Origin: Glycine soja
Lineage: Eukaryota > Streptophyta > Magnoliopsida > Fabales > Fabaceae
Reading direction: 5' to 3'
Assembly: GCF_004193775.1 (NCBI RefSeq)
Contig: NC_041005.1
Span: 4,218,501-4,282,500 of the forward strand
DNA length: 64,000 bases
Below are positions 21,957 to 34,550 of the stretch, piece after piece; position 1 is the stretch's first letter, and every line of letters starts with the position of its first letter. The notes under the pieces are model-generated. The model saw only the letters and a program-made list of their open reading frames with translations. It made no database searches and had not been told where the DNA came from. A program made the position numbers and the translations under genes.

Positions 21957-24900
21957 TCATGCTGCCGAAACTGATCGAGACTTTTGTTGCGGTGGTATGC
22001 CAAGCCAAGACTTCATCATGTCGTATGTGGTGAAACTAATTGCAGCTGAAGGAACAATCTGTGAACATAGCAAAATGTTTTAAATAGAACCTTTATGTAA
22101 CCAAAAACAAAGTATAGATGCCAACAATGGATAGGCAATCAAGAATGTTCAAGTTGACCATAACAATTTTCTGGAATTCAGCCACAAAGTTACACAGAAT
22201 TTGGCTATTGAGCTGTCAACAAAATTTAGTAAATGAGAGAGTTAAAAAAAAACAGCATTTTCTTAACACAACATAGAAAGAAGCTTTTGGCAGCCAGTTG
22301 ATCTGGTTGTTATAGGCAAAGCAATTAAGTGAATTAACAGTAGTTCAAGCATGTGAAATAGTAATCTAAAACTAAGCTTGCATAAGTTTGGCTAAGGTGA
22401 GCATTACCCTTATATAGTTAATGCTTACGCCATGAAACAGCTGCCTCCAGCCTTGATTGCGAACAATCATCCTAAGTGCATCAATTGTACTTTTGTATCT
22501 GGCATCCTCATGAGCAGCATTTTGCAGGCTGCCAACCTGCACAAAGAGACCATGAGTAAAAGCTTCAAAACGTGGACATTTGCTAATACTACACACTTGT
22601 AAAACTTGAATACAACCTAAAAGGGCTCTTTCATCAAATTTTATAACCAGCAAAAGATTGCAGAGTTAATTTGGATAGACACCCACCCTCAGTCCCTCAC
22701 CCCCTAAAATGGAAAAAAGTTATCCAACTCAGGAAGACATAAAAGTGATGCTTAAATACCTGCATCTGTCTCTTGACAACATCTAAAGGGTATGTTAAAG
22801 TCTGTCCAAACAATCCAGCTAGAGCACCACAAGAAAGACGCATCATAATGGACCTTTGATGTTCTTCAGGAACATGAGTCTTCAATTTCTCATACATGTA
22901 GAACTTTAAACCAGCATATGGTAGAATTCCGGTAAGGGTTGGTCCTAAGGAAAAGGTGAGATTTTCAATCAATGTACTGAAATATTGGATAAGGAAGTAA
23001 AATACAAGAGATTACAAATGAGATATGTTATAAGAAAACACTCTCCACAAACATGTATTCCAACAGAATTCTTCACCAGTAACCAATTACGATTGTCATG
23101 CATAAAGTTTGTCTAGGTAGATCCTGTGTCTGCATACCTGCACCCCTATAAAGTCCACGAACTCCCCCTTCCTTATAGACACTTGTAAGCACACCTTTAA
23201 TGCCATTATGTGCAGGTTGAACTCCTTTCATACCATCTTTGATACTTCCTCCTCTGGTGTCTGCCACCTATAAAAATTTAAACAGAAATAATAGATTTTA
23301 TACTAAAGCATAAAAAAAATAAAGATACTTAATTACAAGTTACAAGGATAATAAGTCCAAGAAGGGTAATCAATCATACAGGTTAACTTAACAACTAAAT
23401 GGAAAATGATCTATTACTTACACAACAACTAATAAAGCTAGGTTCTTAATTTGATGATTGTTCCAAATTTACAGTGGATATCTAAAGTAAATGGATTAAC
23501 CAATGGAACCTTGTAAGGAAAAGAAGTTATCAATAGAATTACCAGGTGCACCAAACTACTCAAAAAATCATGACATAGTTCCTCAAAGAGATTAAAAACT
23601 AAACAGAACTAGAACTAATGATATATTCTCAATATATGTTGGAAAGCCGCCTCAATTGTAGTCACCCCTAGCACATCTTAATTGTGGCTTGTTAGAGTTA
23701 GTTGCTAGTATCTCAGAAATGACTACCAACAAAAGGGTTAACCAGATAAGCTGGGTGAAGCGTCGTAGTGCGCAATCACCAAAATATAGACTCTAAGGTG
23801 GTTGAGACTTGAGATCCCTTATCGACTAGAGATATGACCTAAATTACAAGGCTTGGGAATCCTCACCTTTCAAGTCAATTTTGTGGAGTTCAGTTAGGCC
23901 CTAAGCCAAAGTCTACCCTAGTGATTATTATTAACCTATTGGGCCACTTATTATCAAGTCATTATTGAACCACTCGTAGATATCTAGTCATGTAAACTTC
24001 ATGTTTGAGATGTTCAGTCCTTAACATAAGAGGAGATGAGTGTGTATTGGAGATCTCACATCAACTAGTGATATGACCAAAATAGAGATATCAGTGGAGA
24101 ACCCAAACCCAAATTCTAAGAATATATATGTGCATGAATCAAATTTTTAAGCTAATCTTATCAACTTTAATTATGTTTATTCCATCCAGATTTTGTTTCA
24201 ACAAAAAAGCATTGGCATTCATACTTTCCTATATTGCCTAGGAATTATCATAGACCATTAGGGACTACACCTGTTAAACCTCTTTTTCCTGCGTATTGGA
24301 ATCAATATACCATGCTGAAGCATTCTATGAATGCCAAAAAAGTTTTCTTAGTCTCTCTTGAAATTAGTAGATGTAAATCGCTATTCTTTTTCCTGTTAAA
24401 CTTTTATTTAACTTTGATTAAATGAAAAAAGAGAAATAATGAAATGGATAATAAGGGATTCTCAATACTTAGTCTATTTCAATGCTTCAAATATGTTCAA
24501 ATCAGATCCCTACCTGGTAAGCAAGTTTGGTACGGGCAAGATCCAAGGGGTAGGTACATAAAACTGAAGTTCCTCCGGCAGCAGAGCCTGCTAAAAGATC
24601 AATAAAAGGACCTGTACCTAACGCAGGATAATTATTCAAGATCCAACTTTTGTAGCGCTCATATGTCATAAAATGCAAGGCTGCATATGGAACAATGCGG
24701 ATAACACTAGCTCCATTTCCCCTGACACCACCACATAAACACAGATTAACAATATATGGTGGGGGGGGGGGGGGAAGAACCCTGTTATGTGATTTGAGTC
24801 TTACTTATATAATCCTAGAAAACCTTCATGCTTTAGTAACTTATTCATAGATTGGTACACCCCAAGAGAATGAAATCCTGGTGTCCTTGTCTGTAGATAA

Positions 24901-25647
24901 AATAAAAAAAGTTTAAAGTGGAACATACACCCATTCAGGAACATTCTGAAGGAGCAAAGGAAGGTGCAACAAAAGCAACGACATCATAAATGATGTATTA
25001 TATCTAAAAGTGACAACAAATATACCATAAAATCAGAGCTAAAAAAATCTCCTTGAAAAAAGAGGCAAAAAACCTCTGAAAGTCACTTGATGTGAGTATA
25101 AATCAATAAGATTCCAGCAAGAGGCACAAATCAAAGAGAAGAATTTAATTGACACCCCAGGCAAGCCAATGACATAACACAATCCTCTCTTTACACACTT
25201 AAAAATTCTCTCCCCCTTCCATTATGTTCCTAGAAGATTCTAGATCCAAGATACTTGCATACCTTAATGCAAACTTAGGTCACATATCACATTTGTCTAG
25301 TATCATCATTATGCTATAGATATTTCCCTCCAATAAATCACAGGATAAAGATATTTAAATCAATTTACATCAAACTTATAACTTGATCTGATCAAATAAG
25401 CCTTCTTGAATCTGTTCCACTAAAATAAGTGAAACAAAAGAAAAAGGGACGTGAAAGAGTGGTGAACCTGCCAAAGTATCTTAACCCGTTCGAGGGGTGC
25501 AACGGTAGTCTTAGAAAGCGCACCAGCAAAGCCTCCAGCAATTAGTTCCTTAACATACACGGGAACGCCATCAAAACTAGTCTCATTCCTCTGAATGGAT
25601 GCATTGTCCACGAAACCAGCAATGGTAGACCCTTGTGAAGAATCCAT
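21957..25647 (-). CDS. CoAc1: Mitochondrial carrier, coenzyme A transporter type
   Basis: Seven exons join in phase: 25468-25647, 24805-24890, 24514-24721, 23138-23267, 22760-22944, 22408-22536 and 21957-22058, giving 339 aa. All three mitochondrial-carrier repeats are present, each with its PX[DE]XX[KR] signature: PLERVK (51-56), PLDLAR (147-152) and PLDVVK (254-259). Six membrane helices are expected in the inner mitochondrial membrane. [33 protein letters not shown] and [20 protein letters not shown] match the plant CoA carrier group (Arabidopsis CoAc1/CoAc2) better than the adenine-nucleotide carriers I recall. The role would be import of CoA into the matrix. A TTG three codons upstream is in frame, but the ATG at 25647 is the expected start. 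Family certain, substrate by similarity, CoAc1 versus CoAc2 uncertain. Confidence 0.92.
23640..24120. mobile_element. LTR-type retroelement remnant in carrier intron 3
   Basis: The intron from 24513 to 23268 (1,246 bp) contains gagatcccttatcgactaga with gatatgac at about 23811, and a diverged second copy, gagatctcacatcaactagt with gatatgac, at about 24049. Between them lies the phrase aatcctcacctttcaagtca, then attttgtggagttcagttaggccc. I recognise these phrases as a high-copy legume retroelement terminal sequence. Family name and ends not established. Confidence 0.5.
24761..24774. repeat. G14 homopolymer in an 83-nt carrier intron
   Basis: Fourteen consecutive G lie in the short second intron (24722-24804). 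On the gene's strand this is C14, starting 30 nt after the donor. Such runs are unstable in length. Confidence 0.95.
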
Positions 25648-26200
25648 TGATTCCAAAATATTAAAAACCGCAATTTAATTGTTATAGCTATGAATCTGAT
25701 TCAGATACTATCCACTCTGGAGCTCAGAAAACGCCTTATCCCATCTGCGTTTAGAGAAAGACAAGTGGGTGTGTTGCAATGGCGAGGAATTGGGTGTGTT
25801 CACAATCACAAGCCAATTCCCTTCAGCAACAATAATAGACATCAACAACAGCAGACAAGAACAAACAAAGGGACCCTTTTCAATTGCAACAAGGAAGAGG
25901 AGTTTACACCGAAGACGAAAAAGGGTTTGTGTGGCAGAAGAAACATAATCCCGTGAATCTGAGTGGCATGAAAATTGAAAGAGAAAAACCCTGGCTTTGG
26001 TGGAAAGGGGAAAAAAAAGGAGAACAGGTATGTGATGTGAGAGTTGGGGAAGATACCTGTTCTCCTTAGAATTGGAATTGAATTTTTTTGGGTTTGTTTG
26101 TTTTGTTTTGATTTGGTTTCTTTGATTAAATGAGCCCCCTTTTTCAACGTCAGTATTCTCTCTTCCTTGCAATTGCCAGTTTGCAGTTACATCGTATCTT
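25648..26200 (-). promoter_or_regulatory. Probable leader and promoter region of the carrier gene
   Basis: This region upstream of the carrier start is less AT-rich than its surroundings and has open frames on both strands (for example 25708-26172) without recognisable protein motifs. A transcribed 5'UTR, perhaps with an intron, is the likely explanation. Confidence 0.35.
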
Positions 26201-29200
26201 TCGTGAATGTCTCACGTGGTATGGCCCCGTCAACCATTTATCATGTTCGCTTTCAACGTAGTACCTCACTTGATTTATGATTTGTCCACGTGAATTTTAA
26301 AAAGGAAAATATCTCTACTGTTACATTTCTTTCTTTTATTTTTTGAAAAAAAAAGGTAAAATTAAGTGTTTTTTAAATTTATTCAATCAGTTATCTCTCC
26401 AAATTATCTATAAATCATTTATTTATTTATTATTCTATCAAATTATCTATAAAACGTATAAATTTTTAAAAATTAAATAACTGACAAAATAGAAATCATC
26501 TTTTGAAACATGATTTCTTTGTATTCTTTCAAAAGTCGACTTACCTATTTCCTTATTTTTTAAAATTTATCCATTTTGATAATTAATTGAAAAATTATAT
26601 CATTTTGATTTAAAAACCCTGTTATTATTCAATAAGAATGTTTTTCAAATTATCAATATCTTATTAATTATCTTCTTTGGACTCTCTTTATCTCTTGATA
26701 CATTTTCAAATTTTACAAATTTTCTTTATCTCTTTTCAAATTTTAAATGGCGGATAATAATTTTAATTTCTAAATTTGGACATTATTAATTAAGTATATT
26801 TTAATATTAAAAATCAGTTTAATTTTTATACACTAAAATTAATTGATAAAGTTAATTTTGGAGAATAAATTAAAGTTTTTTTACTTTTACATTACATATA
26901 CTAGCGGAAACACTCATGCCTTTGGGTTTGCATTTCTATTAGGCTATTGAAATTTTGTTATGCTTAATTTGATATATATTAATTTTAGCTTGATAGTTTT
27001 TAATTTTTTTTGCTGGTGGACTATAATTTATAATGTATAAAGCATATGTTGATTTTATATAATATAAATTGTATATGCGGAAAATAAATATTGATATCAT
27101 ACAAATTAATTTTATATAAATACCGAGTGTATTTGAGAAATTTTATATAATAGAAAATTTTAAAATTGAAAAAGATAGGAAAGGCATAAGAAACCTTGGG
27201 AGCTTAATTAACAAATTGGTAGGATTTTACAATTTAAAAAATAAGCAGTAATAAATTGGTATATTTTTTAAAATTAACAAATTGGTATATTTTTTAAAAT
27301 TAACAAATTGGTAGATTTTTAAAGTTAAAAATACAGTTAACAAATTCACACTTTTTTAAAATTCAAAAACTGTACAGTTTTAGTTGACAATTTGTTGTGT
27401 TTTTAAATTGATTTAAAAAAAACAGTTTTAGTTAACAATTTTGGTAAATTTTTAAATTTTAAATTAATGAACCGTTTTAATTAAGACATTCGTTAATTAA
27501 TTTTAAAGTTCAAAACTTAGAATTTTAATTTTTAAAATTTAAATAAAAAGGAATTTTACCCATTTTAATTATATGATTTTTAAGCAGCACATTTAGCGTA
27601 AACAAAAGCCAATGGTAACAGAAATAATAAAATATCAGCAATTCAATTTAAAATAAATATCCCTAAACTATAGGACTCTCAAACTCGTTCATTCTTCCTC
27701 CCTTCTTCCAACTTTGCACTCATGTGAGATTCTTCAAAATATAATTAGGCACAATGTGTATAAAAATAGAGTGACACGATAATAAAACGATCCTAAATTC
27801 CAAAACAAAATAACAAAGAAATAAAAAAAATTGAATAGTTATGAATCAATAACTTTTAAATACAGATATCCTCTAACAGTCGCAACAAGATGTGAAAGCA
27901 CAAACAAATTTGCCAAATTGCCAATGATATGTTACTGCATAGTGAATTGCACCATCCTAGTCAATTGTTCTAATGAACTCAAGATATTGGTATATTATAT
28001 TGAAACTGATAAGTATGTGGGCATAAACAGAAAAATTAATTAGAGACAAAGAAAGAAATAGTTATGAATAACTTGTTTTGAAAGATATAATTGTTGTTGG
28101 AAGTTAAAAATAAAATGTTGTAATGATTTATATATAATAGTTAAAAATAAAAACGTTTTAAAGAAAAATTACATCAAATGAAATTATTTCCTTTATAATA
28201 GTTATAGATTATAAATAACAATAATTAATTATTCATACAAATGATTGTTAAAATGGTCTAATTTTCGCATATGTATGATATAAAAAAAAATTATATGATG
28301 TGAAAATGTTTTCCGTTTTTTTATGATTTGTTCCAACAGTTTGTTTTCTGTTAAACATATTTTTCCAAATTATCCTCAAATTTATCAGTAACTTTTTTCT
28401 CTTTCAACTTCATATTAGTCCTCTTCCGTTATTTACTATGTACAAGGTGATCTTTTCTCTATAAAATTTAAAGTAATTATCTTTAAAAAAAATTCAGCCA
28501 ACTTACTCAAATAAAAACTTATTCTTATTATAATTATGAAAATCAGGCACTCCGTGACTTGTGCCTTATCTGTCTTTTTTGTTTTTTTTAGTTAAATATA
28601 ATTGTAATAACTATCATGTTAAAAATCTATTAGAAAATAACCAGAGTGATTATAAATAACTCTTAAAAGTAGTTGAAGGTAAATTATGAATAATAAATAG
28701 GTATATCAAATGGAATAATTGCTTTTATGGTAGTTATAGAAGATTATAGACAATAACTATCATGTTGATGAAAAGTTATTAACAGTAATTATCATGTTGA
28801 AAAGTTGTTAGACAGTAACTACATGTGATTGTGTGTTATTTTTAAAAATAGTTAAAGTATAAATTAGGAATTCTAAATAGATATATTAAATGAGGTAATT
28901 GTGTTTATTAATAATTATAGATTAATAGTTATACATGACAACAATTAGTTATTCATACTAATGATTATCAAAATTAGTTATCGAAAAAAATATTATTAAA
29001 ATAATCTAATTTTCGCAAATGTACAGTATCAATTATCAAATAGTGATGCACACAAATATTTTTTCAAGGTTTCTCTCTCTTGCTCTCCGTTTGTCCTCTA
29101 TTTAAATTCTTCATGAAACAAGTATATATGGTGGATATAGATCCTCTAGAGTTCAAATATAAACTGCACCCGATGCAGTTTGGATAATGGTTTGTATTAA

Positions 29201-29921
29201 TAACCCTAAATTATTTAAGGGTCAAAGATCCATGCAGTTTCAAAAATAATTGCAGAGGATCTAAATCCAGTTAAGTTTGGATGACTCCTCTTTCCCCAAA
29301 GTTAGCACCATTCTGTAAGTTCTGGACGAGTAACTTTTCTCTCAAGGCCAATAACTTTTGTTTTCATTATTCCTATGTTATTTCAAAGGTTTCTTGACGT
29401 TTGTTTTCATTTTTTTTCTTAATACAAGCCTAAGCTCAATTTGATTGAACATCTTCCATTTCAATTTGAGCACTGGCCACTGCCCAGTTGGTTGTAGTTA
29501 ATTAACGGTCTTCTAAATGACAAAGAAACATATGCATGTATTCCTTTTATGCATGTTGAAAATAATTTAAGTCTTACATAGGTTAAAAGTAATCTCACAT
29601 TAGAATACATAAATGAAGGGTAATTCTCATCCCTTGAGTTAGCTTCTGGGATTGAGTTAGACCTCTCACACTATACAAATGTATTATTTGTTTAATTTTT
29701 TATGATCCATACAAAACCAATGATGGCGTTCTGCATGCAAATTGTTCATAATAGAAGAGAGCAGAGAATTTGATAACCAAAAGCACAAGACGTACTTACA
29801 AATCACAAAAACAAATCTATCTATATAATTTTTGTTACACGAGCAGAGAATTTGTTCGCATGCATTTGATGCACAAACTACGTTCGAGAACATAACAAAA
29901 ATTTAGGATTTGATTGAAAAA
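26201..29921. other. AT-rich intergenic DNA with degenerate repeats
   Basis: No gene supported. 27205-27440 carries repeats of a unit like ttaacaaattggtatatttt, two of them 26 bp apart. A block near 28165-28290 (tttataatagttatagatta, ttagttattcatac, gtctaattttcgcatatgta) recurs in diverged form near 28900-29030, an old direct duplication about 0.73 kb apart. Nothing recognisable is seen in the rest. Confidence 0.5.
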
Positions 29922-30629
29922 TCAAGCGCTACTAGTTGTTTCATCATGGGTTCGGGATTGGGGTACAGACAATGGCTTTGGCAATGCATCAGGCTCAAGG
30001 AAAGAGGTTTGTCTAGAAATGGACATGGTGCTATGCCTTTTACTATGGTACGCTGAGATTCTCTTTCCCCTCCCTTCAAAGATGACAGGATCATCCTCTT
30101 CATCAGGGACGCATTTTTCTCCTAGAATAATTGTTTTCATCCAAACAGAGTCCTCTGCTTTCAACTTCCCTCCTATGTTTGTCCCTTTATTTTTGTCCTC
30201 CTTTTGCTCCCAGTTCTTCGCCACGGACAAACTCCTCGGCATTTTGATGCTTAAACTCAACGGTGCCTTTCGTTCAGAAGTCACCCTTTTCATTCTATCC
30301 GAGATAAATGGATCTTTTGGGTGTTGTTGCAATGCGGGTGGAAGAGGTAGCTCCTTCACCTGCTCCTCCTCCTCGTTGTTGTTGTTGTTGTTCTCATTTT
30401 CTGTTTCATTGTTTGATGGTATGGTAGCATCCAATTCTTGGGCTATTTCTATTGGATCAGAGGATGGTGGTGGCGGTGATGGTGATTTTTTTCTTCGAAA
30501 CCGATCGCTGCATAAGGCTGTGATTATGGCCATGCTGGCAGCCAAGCCTGCAGCGAGGAATGACAAATATATAACGGGGTGTATCAATGAGAGATTTTCA
30601 ATGGGGACTTTTCTTCCCATTACATTCAT
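29922..30629 (-). CDS. Single-exon, membrane-anchored protein of unknown function
   Basis: An intronless frame of 235 aa from the chosen ATG (30629). An upstream in-frame ATG at 30722 would add 31 residues, but those cross a TCCC repeat that looks like leader sequence; another in-frame ATG is at 30620. Seen: one strong membrane segment at about 18-40 (PVIYLSFLAAGLAASMAIIT), then a basic stretch SDRFRRKKS, a Pro run, acidic and poly-Asn/Glu runs, and a conserved-looking C-terminal half with LSLSIKMPRSLSVAKNW, EDSVWMKTIILGEKCVP, DPVIFEGRGKRISAYH and SISRQTSFLEPDALPKP. The layout is an N-terminal anchor with a disordered cytosolic tail rich in basic-Ser sites. I do not assign a function. The antisense 302-codon frame at 29914-30822 is judged to be its shadow. 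Confidence 0.75.
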   Translation of the reverse strand: MNVMGRKVPIENLSLIHPVIYLSFLAAGLAASMAIITALCSDRFRRKKSPSPPPPSSDPIEIAQELDATIPSNNETENENNNNNNEEEEQVKELPLPPALQQHPKDPFISDRMKRVTSERKAPLSLSIKMPRSLSVAKNWEQKEDKNKGTNIGGKLKAEDSVWMKTIILGEKCVPDEEDDPVIFEGRGKRISAYHSKRHSTMSISRQTSFLEPDALPKPLSVPQSRTHDETTSSA

Positions 30630-32410
30630 AAAAATGGTGGTTATTGCGTGTTGTGTATCCCTCCCTCCCTCCCTCCACAGAATAATATTAACTATTATTA
30701 CGAGGACTGAGAGAGGTTGCATGCAAAGTCCTGAGAAAGAAAAAAATTTTAGAAATTTTGGGATGTCAAATACAAAGTTTTGGGTTTCATGGGTGTGTGT
30801 CGGTGAAGTAAGCCGAAACTGATTGCTTGAATTTAGGGGTTGATGGGAGAAAGAGATAAGAATTAAGAAGGTCGAGCCGTAGATGTTTGTTCTCTACTCT
30901 TCCTATATTTGGCAAAGGTGCCAACATTGTTATTTGTTGCCTTTGGAAAACCTAAAAATATCGCTATGCTGCATGGGATCCTCTCCCCTACATTAAACAA
31001 GGGGAATGTGCATGGACACTATTGTAATAGAAATTATTTAAGACTTTTTTATATAATGTAATTTTAAAATAAAAAATAAATAATTGTATAATTACTTGAT
31101 CATGAAAATTACTAAGAATACGTTTAAATAGAAAATTTTAAATAAGAAAAATAATTTATCAGAGAATTTAAATTTTTGTAATCTAAAATTTATTGTTTGG
31201 ATATTTTCATGAAGAATTTAAACTTTTTGGAATTATAAAACATAATTTTAAACAACTAAAAATGTGAAATTTTAATTTCCTTCTAAGATGTGAGAAATTG
31301 AAATTATCTTCTTGATATAAGAATCTTTTAAAACATTTATGTATTTTTTTATAACCTTTATGAGTATTCTTTTTTTTTAAAAACACACTAATCATATCTT
31401 TTCTTTGCATTCATTTACTTTCACCTCATAATTTTTTTATCCAAACACAATTTTAAAATTAAAAAATTTCAATTAAAGTATTTAAAATTCTTAAAATTTA
31501 AAAATATTAAATTCTCTCATCCAAACACACCCTAATAAAATTAATGTTCTAAAAATGTTTTATTTGATATAAAATCTGGAAATTATATATTCGTAATCGT
31601 AACAAAATGAAATTTGTAGCACAAGAATACCGTAGACAAAAAAAAAAAGCATTATAATTTATTTAGATAAACATGCCCTAAAATATGATAAAAATTAATA
31701 AGATGGAGGCAAAATAAAAATAATGACACTTAAATAATAGCCTAATATTATAATTATAATAGTATAATTTTTTTTAATGCGATGATGGGACAAAGTTAAA
31801 CACAATGAGACTAAACACTAAAATGGTTTTTTTTTATATATAAAAAAATGAGTGCGGTAGATGCCCCAACATTGCTTAAGGTGGGTTTGTCCCAGTCATA
31901 ATACACTTCTCTTTTTTTCGATCATTCTACACTTCTCTTTTTTTTTATGTTCGCTGATCCTTCTCAATTTATAATAACAACTTAAAAAAATAAGAGAGAT
32001 ATGTATTAAAGTAAAGAGTACATAATATTACATTGATTTATAAATTGAAAAATTAGACAAAAAAAGGGAAAAATGTCATGTGTAATTACATTAAACATCA
32101 AATATTATAAACATAACTCTAAGAACAATATTTAAGTAAAAGAAATTCAGAACTTAAATATCACATTTAACTTTGCCATTCATTTGATTTCATGAAATAA
32201 AAATAAAAAACCTTTGTCATTTATTGTATGTAGGCAATTGTTCAAAATCTTGGTCGATAACATATATAATTCTTATGTTTTTTTATTATGTTAATAACTT
32301 TACATTTCAATGGACATCAAATAAATCATATAAGTAAATTTGATATGTTCAAATTTATGAGTCTTTTTTCCCCCTTGTATAATGTTAAACTTTTTTATTT
32401 CTATTCAATG
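30630..32410. other. Intergenic region including a MITE-like element
   Basis: No gene seen. About 31118-31532 has weak inverted ends: acgtttaaatagaaaatttt on the left, and gggtgtgtttggatgagaga on the reverse complement of the right end. Both arms contain tttaaaat-type blocks and a tttggat motif. It is probably an old MITE. The remainder is AT-rich. Confidence 0.45.
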
Positions 32411-32684
32411 TAAGGACATCTTTAATGTCAGGTCTTGACTAAGGATCTTGTGCTCAAGATCTGATTTTGACATAGATCTTATAATAAAGGTAGTGTAGAG
32501 ATCTTTAGGATAGAGAATGGATTCTTATAAAAGAACCCTGAAGATCTTTTCACAATGTTAAAAAAATATAAAAAAAAATTACAAAAGAATCAACAAACCA
32601 ACAATCAACCTGTGAGAACAAGAAAAAAACAATGGAACAAGAACAAAATTACAATACCAGAAAAGGAAGAGAAAAAAAATACCT

Positions 32685-32975
32685 TCCTTGAGTGGATGAT
32701 TGGCGTTGGGGGGGGGAGAAGGGGGAAAGGGAAGGGGAGGTGGAGTGGTGGTGTTGGAAGGAAGAAGAAGGGGGAAAGGGAAAGAGAGGTTGTGGGAGGC
32801 AAGAGAGAGTGAAGTGTGGGAGATGAAGAGACAGAATAGAGGAAAGAGGAGGAAAAAGTGAGAAAAAAAATATGAGTGGGGAAGGAGATAGTGGAACGTG
32901 AGAGATGAAGAGGCAGGAGGAAAAAGTGAGGAAAAAAAGAAGAAGAAAGGAGAGTGGACGTTGGGAAACGTTGAG
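32685..32975 (+). repeat. Long purine-rich tract inside the Harbinger element
   Basis: Nearly 300 bases are almost entirely G and A on the + strand, including a G9 run and many ggg-aag-ggg units. This creates open frames on both strands that are composition artefacts. Such a tract can form triplex or quadruplex DNA. Confidence 0.85.
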
Positions 32976-33221
32976 TGGGGGAGTGAAAATGGTGACTGTA
33001 TACACATTAACCTTTGAAAATTTGGACGAAGAAAGCGCGAAAGATAAGCGTTTTGTATTGTGTAACAATCGGAAAAAACCATTTTACACAGTACAACGAT
33101 CGGAAAAAAAAAATCTGAACGGTCAGAAAGTGGTTGTGCACAGTATAAAATGACTTAAACAGTAATAATTTGTACACATAATTGACATTCTCATTTTTCA
33201 TTTGTGAACCTCTAGTACCCA

Positions 33222-33520
33222 AATTCAAGCTTAATTAATTTTGTTTTCCAAATTCAAGCTCAATTATTTTGTTTTTTTCAGATTCAAGCTCAATTTTTTT
33301 TTTCAAATTCAATCTTAATTTTTTTTTCAAATTCAAGCTTAGTTTTTTTTCATATTCAATCTCAACTAATTTTTTTTCCAAATTAAAGCTCAATTAATTT
33401 TTTCCATATTCAATCTCAGTTATTTTTTTTCAAATTCAAGCTCAGTTAATTATTTTCCATATTCAATCTCAGTTAGTTTTTTTTCCAAATTCAATCTCAT
33501 TTAATTTTTTTTTCAAATGG
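33222..33520 (+). repeat. Degenerate tandem array of a 25-35 bp unit
   Basis: About ten copies of a unit like ttcaaattcaagctcaatta, separated by T runs of varying length, lie in the leader region directly before the Harbinger ORF1. Confidence 0.85.
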
Positions 33521-34550
33521 ACCCAAATCAATTTGATTGACGAAGTTATATAATTTTTTTTTACAAAATTACAACATGTCTCTTTCAACCCAAAATTCAC
33601 AAAATCATCATATTTTCCCCCCTTCCTTTTTTGCCACAATCACCACCAAATTATTTTATGTCAAACACTCAAATCTCTTCTACTGTTAATTCTCAAAGTT
33701 TGGAGACATTTCCTTTAATTCCAGCAAACAGTCCTACAATGATTTCAAATGATGACGTTGGTTCGCAATTTCTACAATATTCTACCCAAATTGAGCTAGA
33801 CAAGATCGTCGTTGACGAAATATGAGGATCTTCGACAAAAAGGAAGCTTCAATTCACCTTTGCAATTGAAGAAGTAACACACCTCATTAGTTCATGACTC
33901 AACATCTCAGCCGATCCAATTGTTGGTGTTGATCAAGGAAAAAAAGCATTTTGGTTGAGAGTCATGGAAAATTACAACAAATTTTGAGGTGAATTCCATG
34001 AAAGAGTAGTTAATCAATTGAAATCACGATGTCAAAAAATTAATCTGGGCATGCAAAAATTCAAGGGTCATTACAAGTAAGCGGTATCATTGAAGAAAAG
34101 TGGTTGCATGGATAACAATGTCATGCTTAATGCATATGTCATTTGGAAGAAAGACGAAGGAACCAATTTTGGTTTGGAACATGCTTGTCGACTCTTGAAA
34201 GATCAATCGAAATGGTTAGAGAATGTCACTGAAAATTTCTCTAAAAGGATGAAGATTTCGGCATTTAGGGCATATTGTTCATCATTTAATCTAGAAACAC
34301 CAGTCTAAGATGTTGAAGCTGAAACACCGTCTCCACTTGTTCGTCCAATGGAGCAAAAGGCAACCAAAACGAATAACAAGGGGAAAGGAGTAGGAACATC
34401 TACCAATCCTGTTGACTTGACTGGTGTGAAGGAAGCAATAAGAGAAAGAAATGTTGTCAATGCCAAACTAACATCCTTAAGGGAGAAATAATTGGAAAAA
34501 AGAGTATTACGACATTCTAATGAAGGACACTTCTACAATGTCTGAAACTC
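33517..34550 (+). pseudogene. Harbinger ORF1 (Myb/SANT-like DNA-binding protein), dead
   Basis: Fragments in order include MDPNQFD followed at once by a stop, VDQGKKAFWLRVMENYNKF, VNQLKSRCQKINLGMQKFKG and NAYVIWKKDEGTNFGLEHAC. These belong to the Myb/SANT-like partner protein of PIF/Harbinger transposases, often mislabelled as NAM-associated or GST-like. At least five in-frame stops or shifts break it. The family's ORF1 product binds the element ends and helps the transposase enter the nucleus. Confidence 0.8.

Noticed and set aside
25708..26172. 154-codon minus-strand frame upstream of the carrier
   Set aside because: No motif, and it cannot be joined to the carrier start; probably leader or promoter sequence.
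29914..30822. 302-codon + frame
   Set aside because: It is antisense to the membrane-protein gene and its Ser/Phe/Leu-rich content mirrors the acidic and Asn runs of the other strand.
32579..33082. 167- and 139-codon minus-strand frames
   Set aside because: They arise because the purine tract contains no stop codons when read as Ser/Pro/Phe/Leu on the other strand.
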